DNA from: Bacteroidia bacterium
GTDB lineage: Bacteria; Bacteroidota; Bacteroidia; Bacteroidales; Azobacteroidaceae
Assembly (NCBI GenBank): GCA_025996695.1
Contig: BNTP01000094.1
Span: 1 to 8,420, forward strand
Direction of reading: 5' to 3'
DNA length: 8,420 nucleotides
Shown: positions 4,618-8,420 of the stretch, one piece after another
Layout: every line of letters begins with the position of its first letter
Numbering within the stretch: the first letter of the stretch is position 1
Translations under genes and position numbers: made by a program
Notes under the pieces: generated by a model
The model's database searches: none
Seen by the model: the letters and a program-made list of their open reading frames with translations, nothing else
What the model was told of the DNA's origin: nothing

Positions 4618-7002
4618 ATGAAAAAAATTATTCTCAGTTTCTTGGTTTCTTTCTGCTTTATGACGGCGGGATTGGCTCAAATGTCGGATTCGCAGGTCTT
4701 GAATTATGTGAAGCAGGAGCATACAAAAGGAGTTTCGCAAGATCAGATTGCGGCGGATTTAGTGAAGCGCGGCGTGACGAAAGCGCAGTTGGAACGTATT
4801 AATAAGACCGTGAATGGAGCAGGAGAGGTTGTCTCAACCACCGGCACTGCCAATCCGGATCAGTCACGTGAGCGCACGGTTGACCAAACGGGATTACTGC
4901 TTTCGGGCGTTTTGGACGCTTCGGCAACTACCGGTGGCAAGCAAGTGTTTGGACGCAACATTTTCAATGCGCAAAACTTGACGTTTAGTCCAAACAACAA
5001 CATCCCGACTCCGGCGAATTACCGTTTGGGTCCCGGCGATGAAGTGATTATTGACATTTGGGGTGTTTCGCAAACGTCGTTGCGGCAGGTGATTTCGCCC
5101 GAAGGACGGATTACCGTTGACCGTCTCGGACCGCTTTATTTGAATGGCATGACCATTCAGGAAGCCAATAATTATGTGCAGCGAAAATTCGCCGAAGTGT
5201 ATGCCGGTATTGGCGAGGACGGCGATTCGCAGATTCAGCTGACTTTGGGACAGATTCGCACCATTCAAATTCAGGTGATGGGCGATGTGGTTCGTCCGGG
5301 CACCTATTCCATTTCGTCGTTGGCGTCCATTTTTCACGCGCTGTATATTGCAGGTGGAGTGAATGAGATTGGATCGTTGCGTGCGATTACGCTGGTGCGG
5401 AATGACAAGCCTTTACGCACGTTGGACGTGTATAAATACCTGCTGGAAGGCAAGTTGAATGAAGATATTCGCCTGACGGACAATGATGTGGTGATGGTGC
5501 CACCTTATATTTCATTGGTGAATATTGCAGGAAATGTGAAACGTCCGATGTATTATGAAATGAAAAAGACGGAAACGGTGGCGGATTTATTGGCTTTCTC
5601 AGGCGGCTTTGCAGGCGATGCCTATACCGAAAAAGTGCGATTGACACGCATAGGAGGGGCTGAAAATCAGCTGTTTACGCTCACAACGGATCAATATAAG
5701 ACCTTTCGATTGGCAGATAAAGACTCCGTTTCGGTAAGTCAGGGGTTGGATATTTATAAAAACCGAGTAGAAATTGCAGGAGCCGTTTATAGATCGGGTT
5801 ATTATGAAATCGGAAATGATATTCAGACGGTCAAACAGTTGATTGCCGCTGCCGATGGGCTGCGAGGCGATGCGTTTTTGAATCGCGCCATTTTGACGCG
5901 TGAGAAAGCAGATTTGACGACGGAAATTCTTCCGATAGATCTTCAACGCTTGCTAAACGGCACTGAGATAGACATCCCGTTACGCAAGAATGACGCCTTG
6001 TTTGTTCCGTCGGCCAATGCATTGCGGCAGCAAAGCAATTTTGTTGTTTATGGAGCAGTGGCGCGTCCGGGTCAATATAAATATGCTGACAACACCACTT
6101 TGGAAGATTTGCTGGTGCAGGCAGGCGGTTTGTTGGAGTCGGCTTCAACGGTTCGTGTAGACATTGCACGTCGCATCATTGATCCTCTAAGTATGACGAC
6201 GACCAACACTTTAGCTCAAACCTTCTCGTTTGGCATTAAAAATGGCTTGGTGATTGATGGCGAGCAAAGTTTTATTTTGCAGCCTTATGATCAAGTCTAT
6301 ATTCGCCAAAGTCCGGGTTATCATGAGCAGCAAAATATCATTTTAGAAGGCGAAGTGCTATTCCCGGGTTCTTATGCGTTAAATAAAAAGACTGAACGAC
6401 TGTCGGATATTGTGAAGCGAGCGGGCGATTTGACACCGGATGCGTATGCCAAGAGTGCACGTTTGATTCGTCAGCGCACCAAGAGCGAGTTGTATAGAGG
6501 CAAGCAGATGCTAAAATTGGTAGAAAACGAAGCAAGTGCAACCGATTCACTTGAAATCCAAGATTTAGAAATGACTTCCACTTATAACGTTGGTATAGAG
6601 TTGGATATGGCACTAAGTAATCCGGGTTCCGATTACGATATAATATTGAAAGAAGGCGACCGTTTGGTGATTCCGGAATATGCAAATACGGTTAAAATTG
6701 ATGGCGCGGTGATGTATCCTAACACGGTAGCGTATAAAGCCGGACAAAAGGCAAGCTATTACATTGATCAAGCAGGAGGTTATGCTGATAATGCCAAGAA
6801 AAACAGTGGGTATGTGGTTTATATGAATGGAATCGTGGCAAAAATCAAGACTTCGGATAAAAAACTAATTCAGCCGGGGTGTGAGATTATTATACCTACA
6901 AAAGAGAAAAAAGAGGGACTCTCAAGTGGCGAAATCATTAGCATCGGGTCTTCAGTTGCTTCTTTGGCAACGATGGTAGCATTACTTATAAAATCTTTTT
7001 AA
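4618..7002 (+). CDS. SLBB-domain polysaccharide export outer-membrane protein (Wza family)
   Basis: A 794-residue secreted protein. Wza-type proteins form the periplasm-spanning and outer-membrane channel for capsule or exopolysaccharide. A signal peptide covers residues 1 to about 20 (KKIILSFLVSFCFMTAGLAQ). No lipobox cysteine is present at the cleavage site, unlike Wza of Escherichia coli. Residues 23-65 form a helical domain (SDSQVLNYVKQEHTKGVSQ). The Poly_export domain spans about 133-210 with YRLGPGDEVIIDIWG and ISPEGRI. Six SLBB-like repeats follow at about 216-249, 300-331, 383-414, 475-505, 573-604 and 691-722. Each starts with a (V/I)xGxVxxPG-like strand and ends with an (A/S)GG-like turn. 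A hydrophobic segment at 772-792 closes the chain and could be the membrane-inserting helix. Wza itself has about 380 residues; the long multi-SLBB form is common in Bacteroidota. The stop lies two bases before the Wzz-like start, so the pair is surely cotranscribed. Confidence 0.93.
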   Translation: MKKIILSFLVSFCFMTAGLAQMSDSQVLNYVKQEHTKGVSQDQIAADLVKRGVTKAQLERINKTVNGAGEVVSTTGTANPDQSRERTVDQTGLLLSGVLDASATTGGKQVFGRNIFNAQNLTFSPNNNIPTPANYRLGPGDEVIIDIWGVSQTSLRQVISPEGRITVDRLGPLYLNGMTIQEANNYVQRKFAEVYAGIGEDGDSQIQLTLGQIRTIQIQVMGDVVRPGTYSISSLASIFHALYIAGGVNEIGSLRAITLVRNDKPLRTLDVYKYLLEGKLNEDIRLTDNDVVMVPPYISLVNIAGNVKRPMYYEMKKTETVADLLAFSGGFAGDAYTEKVRLTRIGGAENQLFTLTTDQYKTFRLADKDSVSVSQGLDIYKNRVEIAGAVYRSGYYEIGNDIQTVKQLIAAADGLRGDAFLNRAILTREKADLTTEILPIDLQRLLNGTEIDIPLRKNDALFVPSANALRQQSNFVVYGAVARPGQYKYADNTTLEDLLVQAGGLLESASTVRVDIARRIIDPLSMTTTNTLAQTFSFGIKNGLVIDGEQSFILQPYDQVYIRQSPGYHEQQNIILEGEVLFPGSYALNKKTERLSDIVKRAGDLTPDAYAKSARLIRQRTKSELYRGKQMLKLVENEASATDSLEIQDLEMTSTYNVGIELDMALSNPGSDYDIILKEGDRLVIPEYANTVKIDGAVMYPNTVAYKAGQKASYYIDQAGGYADNAKKNSGYVVYMNGIVAKIKTSDKKLIQPGCEIIIPTKEKKEGLSSGEIISIGSSVASLATMVALLIKSF

Positions 7003-7004
7003 TT

Positions 7005-8060
7005 ATGGAAGAGCAAGAAATTGATTTGATGAAAATTTTCAAGAGAATTTGGGCACAGCGCAAATTTATTTTGAAGGTGTGTGGTATTAGTCTGCTGATT
7101 GGCATAGTTATTGCGTTTGGTATTCCAAAAGAATATACGACAACCACTATTTTGGCACCTGAATCCGGTGGCGGCGGTGGCGGTGGCGGCATGGGGGCTT
7201 TGGCAGCCATGGCCGGGATTAATCTTTCGTCCGGAGGTGAAAAACAGGAGATTTCACCGGCATTGTATCCTGATATTGCACGCTCTACGCCTTTCCTTGC
7301 GGGTTTGCTCAATGTTCCGGTAGTTGATGCGCGTCAAAAAATCAACACGACGCTTTATAACTATCTCAAAGAAGAGCAAAAAAGCCCTTGGTGGTCGGCC
7401 ATTTTGGGATTGCCGGGTAAGGTAATTGGTTTGTTTTCGTCGGGAGAAGCGGCCTCTGTGAGCCAAGAAGCTAATTTTTTGGCACGTCCTATTAAACTGT
7501 CAGGCAAAGATGCGGGTATTCTGAGTAATTTGAGTAGGCGTATCGGGGTGGTGGTTGACAAAAAAACGGGAGTCATCACGTTGTCGTCTACCATGCAAAG
7601 TCCGGAAATCTCGGCAATGATTGCCGACACGGTGGTGTCGTATATGCAGGCATACATTATTAGTTATAGGACGCAAAAAGCGCGTCAAGACTTGGCATAC
7701 ATGCAAATGTTGCACGACGAAGCGCAGGAACAATACTATCAGGCGCAAAAAAATTATGCCGGCTACCAAGACGGAAATTTGGGCGTTGTTTCTGCCCGCT
7801 ACGGCATGGCGCGCGAACGTCTGCAAAACGAGATGAATTTGGCTTATAGCGTCTACAATCAGATGGCGCAGCAATTGCAAATGGCGAAAGTGAAAGTGCA
7901 AAACAATACGCCGGTCTACACGGTCATTCAACCGCCGATAGTGCCGTTGCGTGCTGCCAGCCCCAGAAAATCAATGATTTTGATTGGCTTTTTGTTCTTG
8001 GCTTTTATTGGAGCTTGCGGCTGGATTTTAGGGAAAGATTATCTAATGAAACAAAAGTGA
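7005..8060 (+). CDS. Wzz/GumC-like chain-length determinant protein
   Basis: A 351-residue polysaccharide copolymerase of the inner membrane that sets polymer length and contacts the outer-membrane export protein encoded just upstream. The N-terminal cytoplasmic part is IDLMKIFKRIWAQRK. The first membrane helix is at about 21-40, followed by the typical strand PKEYTTTTILAPES. A run of eight glycines at 55-62 (GGT/GGC codons) leads into the GALAAMAGINLSSGG segment. The periplasmic domain continues with a long helical, coiled-coil-like stretch at about 222-298 rich in Gln, Ala and Met. The proline motif PPIVPLRAASPRK at 310-322 precedes the second membrane helix at about 324-343. No tyrosine kinase domain is attached, so any Wzc-type kinase must be a separate gene. 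The start follows the upstream stop by two bases with a TTAATT leader and no Shine-Dalgarno sequence. Confidence 0.92.
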   Translation: MEEQEIDLMKIFKRIWAQRKFILKVCGISLLIGIVIAFGIPKEYTTTTILAPESGGGGGGGGMGALAAMAGINLSSGGEKQEISPALYPDIARSTPFLAGLLNVPVVDARQKINTTLYNYLKEEQKSPWWSAILGLPGKVIGLFSSGEAASVSQEANFLARPIKLSGKDAGILSNLSRRIGVVVDKKTGVITLSSTMQSPEISAMIADTVVSYMQAYIISYRTQKARQDLAYMQMLHDEAQEQYYQAQKNYAGYQDGNLGVVSARYGMARERLQNEMNLAYSVYNQMAQQLQMAKVKVQNNTPVYTVIQPPIVPLRAASPRKSMILIGFLFLAFIGACGWILGKDYLMKQK

Positions 8061-8103
8061 TAAATCGGAGAGGCGCAAGGTGGTGGTGGTTATCCTCAAA
8101 ATC

Positions 8104-8110
8104 GAGGAGA
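8104..8110 (+). promoter_or_regulatory. Shine-Dalgarno-like site deciding the 8117 start
   Basis: GAGGAGA lies six bases before the ATG at 8117. It is the only good Shine-Dalgarno match in front of a gene in this window. It favours the 55-residue product over a longer reading that begins at 8015 inside the Wzz-like gene. Confidence 0.55.
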
Positions 8111-8116
8111 AAAAAT

Positions 8117-8284
8117 ATGGCACAAATAAATGATTTTGATAAATTTCTTGACGCGTTTGACCATGGAGACGATGTTCTTCAATATGCAGTTGGCGAAACT
8201 CATGCTGTTGGTCAAGATTGGTTTGCTAATAAAGTAGCGGAAAAATCTGTTCCAATAACAGTAGTCGATAATAAACAAATATGA
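8117..8284 (+). CDS. Small hypothetical protein, 55 residues
   Basis: The product is an acidic, soluble-looking peptide without a signal peptide or membrane segment. The first half is rich in Asp and Phe (NDFDKFLDAFDHGDDVLQYA); the second half carries GETHAVGQDWFANKV and VPITVVD. I do not recognise the family and no enzyme motif is evident. The start is supported by GAGGAGA at 8104-8110 with a spacing of six. The frame extends upstream to 8015 inside the Wzz-like gene, but that part (with GARWWWLSSKSRRK) reads like non-coding translation. The gene is 56 bases after the Wzz-like stop, on the same strand, and directly before a palindromic repeat region. It could be a small accessory gene of the locus, a remnant of a longer gene, or spurious. 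Confidence 0.45.
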   Translation: MAQINDFDKFLDAFDHGDDVLQYAVGETHAVGQDWFANKVAEKSVPITVVDNKQI

Positions 8285-8316
8285 ATACCGGATATAATAC
8301 CTAAAAACAAGGTGCA

Positions 8317-8329
8317 AGCCCTACGGGCT
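8317..8329 (+). repeat. Single hairpin repeat (AGCCC-TAC-GGGCT)
   Basis: A perfect five-base stem (AGCCC/GGGCT) around a TAC loop, 33 bases after the small ORF. The head CCCTACGGG is the reverse complement of the head of the hairpin at 8386-8398, so both are members of one dispersed hairpin family. It lacks the 19-nt tail seen on the two units further right. No T run follows, so it is a poor candidate for an intrinsic terminator. An alternative longer pairing of CAAGC (8315-8319) with GCTTG (8335-8339) is possible. Confidence 0.65.
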
Positions 8330-8346
8330 ATAACGCTTGGGAGGGA

Positions 8347-8420
8347 TGTCATTTTCTATTGATATACAAGTCCTAACGGACTATTTGCCCGTAGGGCATC
8401 CATATCAATAGAAAATGACA
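8347..8420. repeat. BIME/REP-like inverted pair of hairpin units
   Basis: The outer arms at 8347-8365 and 8402-8420 are perfect 19-base inverted repeats (TGTCATTTTCTATTGATAT and its complement). Inside are two small hairpins: AGTCC-TAAC-GGACT at 8369-8382 and TGCCC-GTA-GGGCA at 8386-8398. Read from each end inwards, both halves have the same plan: the 19-base tail, three variable bases (ACA or GGA), then a hairpin with a CCTA(A)CGG head. Two copies of one unit therefore stand in inverted, hairpin-to-hairpin orientation with ATT between them. This is the layout of REP pairs (BIMEs). It could also be a small non-autonomous mobile element. The right arm ends at the window edge, so the array may continue. 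Confidence 0.8.

Noticed and set aside
7500..7931. 143-codon open frame on the minus strand within the Wzz-like gene
   Set aside because: It lies wholly inside a well-supported gene. Its translation has no recognisable motif and a His/Arg-rich composition typical of a shadow frame.
8015..8116. Longer N-terminus of the small ORF, starting inside the Wzz-like gene
   Set aside because: The added residues look like out-of-frame translation, and a Shine-Dalgarno site supports the ATG at 8117.
8317..8398. Hairpins as intrinsic terminators of the operon
   Set aside because: The stems are only five base pairs and none is followed by a T tract. The repeat-unit organisation explains them better.
8347..8420. 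CRISPR array or integron attC site
   Set aside because: There are only two copies of the unit, in inverted orientation and with a three-base gap in place of spacers. The attC core motifs are not visible.

Overview
The window is a stretch of a bacterial surface-polysaccharide locus. It most likely comes from a member of the Bacteroidota, probably Bacteroidales. This rests on the kind and order of the genes, on translation starts with A-rich leaders and almost no Shine-Dalgarno sequence, on a good match to the Bacteroidota -7 promoter element (TAnnTTTG) just before the first complete gene, and on dispersed heptamer and CCTACGG-type hairpin repeats. All recognised genes lie on the + strand and are closely spaced, so most can be read as one transcription unit.

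Layout: 1-99 is an open frame that is probably the 3' end of a preceding gene. A -7 element lies at 174-181. At 198-1133 is a DPM1/GtrB-type membrane glycosyltransferase. At 1197-3958 is a three-gene nucleotide-sugar cassette in the order aminotransferase (WbpE-like), N-acetyltransferase (WbpD-like), 3-dehydrogenase (WbpB-like). Together these convert UDP-GlcNAcA to UDP-2,3-diacetamido-2,3-dideoxyglucuronate. At 3946-4583 is a two-gene overlapping module with a PIN-domain protein, probably a toxin-antitoxin pair set into the operon. At 4618-7002 is a large six-SLBB outer-membrane polysaccharide export protein (Wza family). At 7005-8060 is its Wzz/GumC-like inner-membrane partner. At 8117-8284 is a small unrecognised ORF, followed to the window end by palindromic repeats.

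How it works together: the cassette makes an activated diacetamido-uronic acid. The glycosyltransferase may load a sugar onto a polyprenyl phosphate carrier. The Wza/Wzz pair would control chain length and carry the finished polymer across the envelope. The UDP-GlcNAc 6-dehydrogenase (WbpA) and any 2-epimerase (WbpI) are not in this window.

The less ordinary content is in the repeats and the inserted module. A heptamer repeat family fills the spacer before the WbpB-like gene and occurs again, in frame, inside that gene. The PIN module appears to have altered the gene's 3' end. The window closes with two 19-nt-plus-hairpin units in perfect head-to-head inversion, resembling a REP/BIME element. 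I found no clear new enzymatic or defence system.
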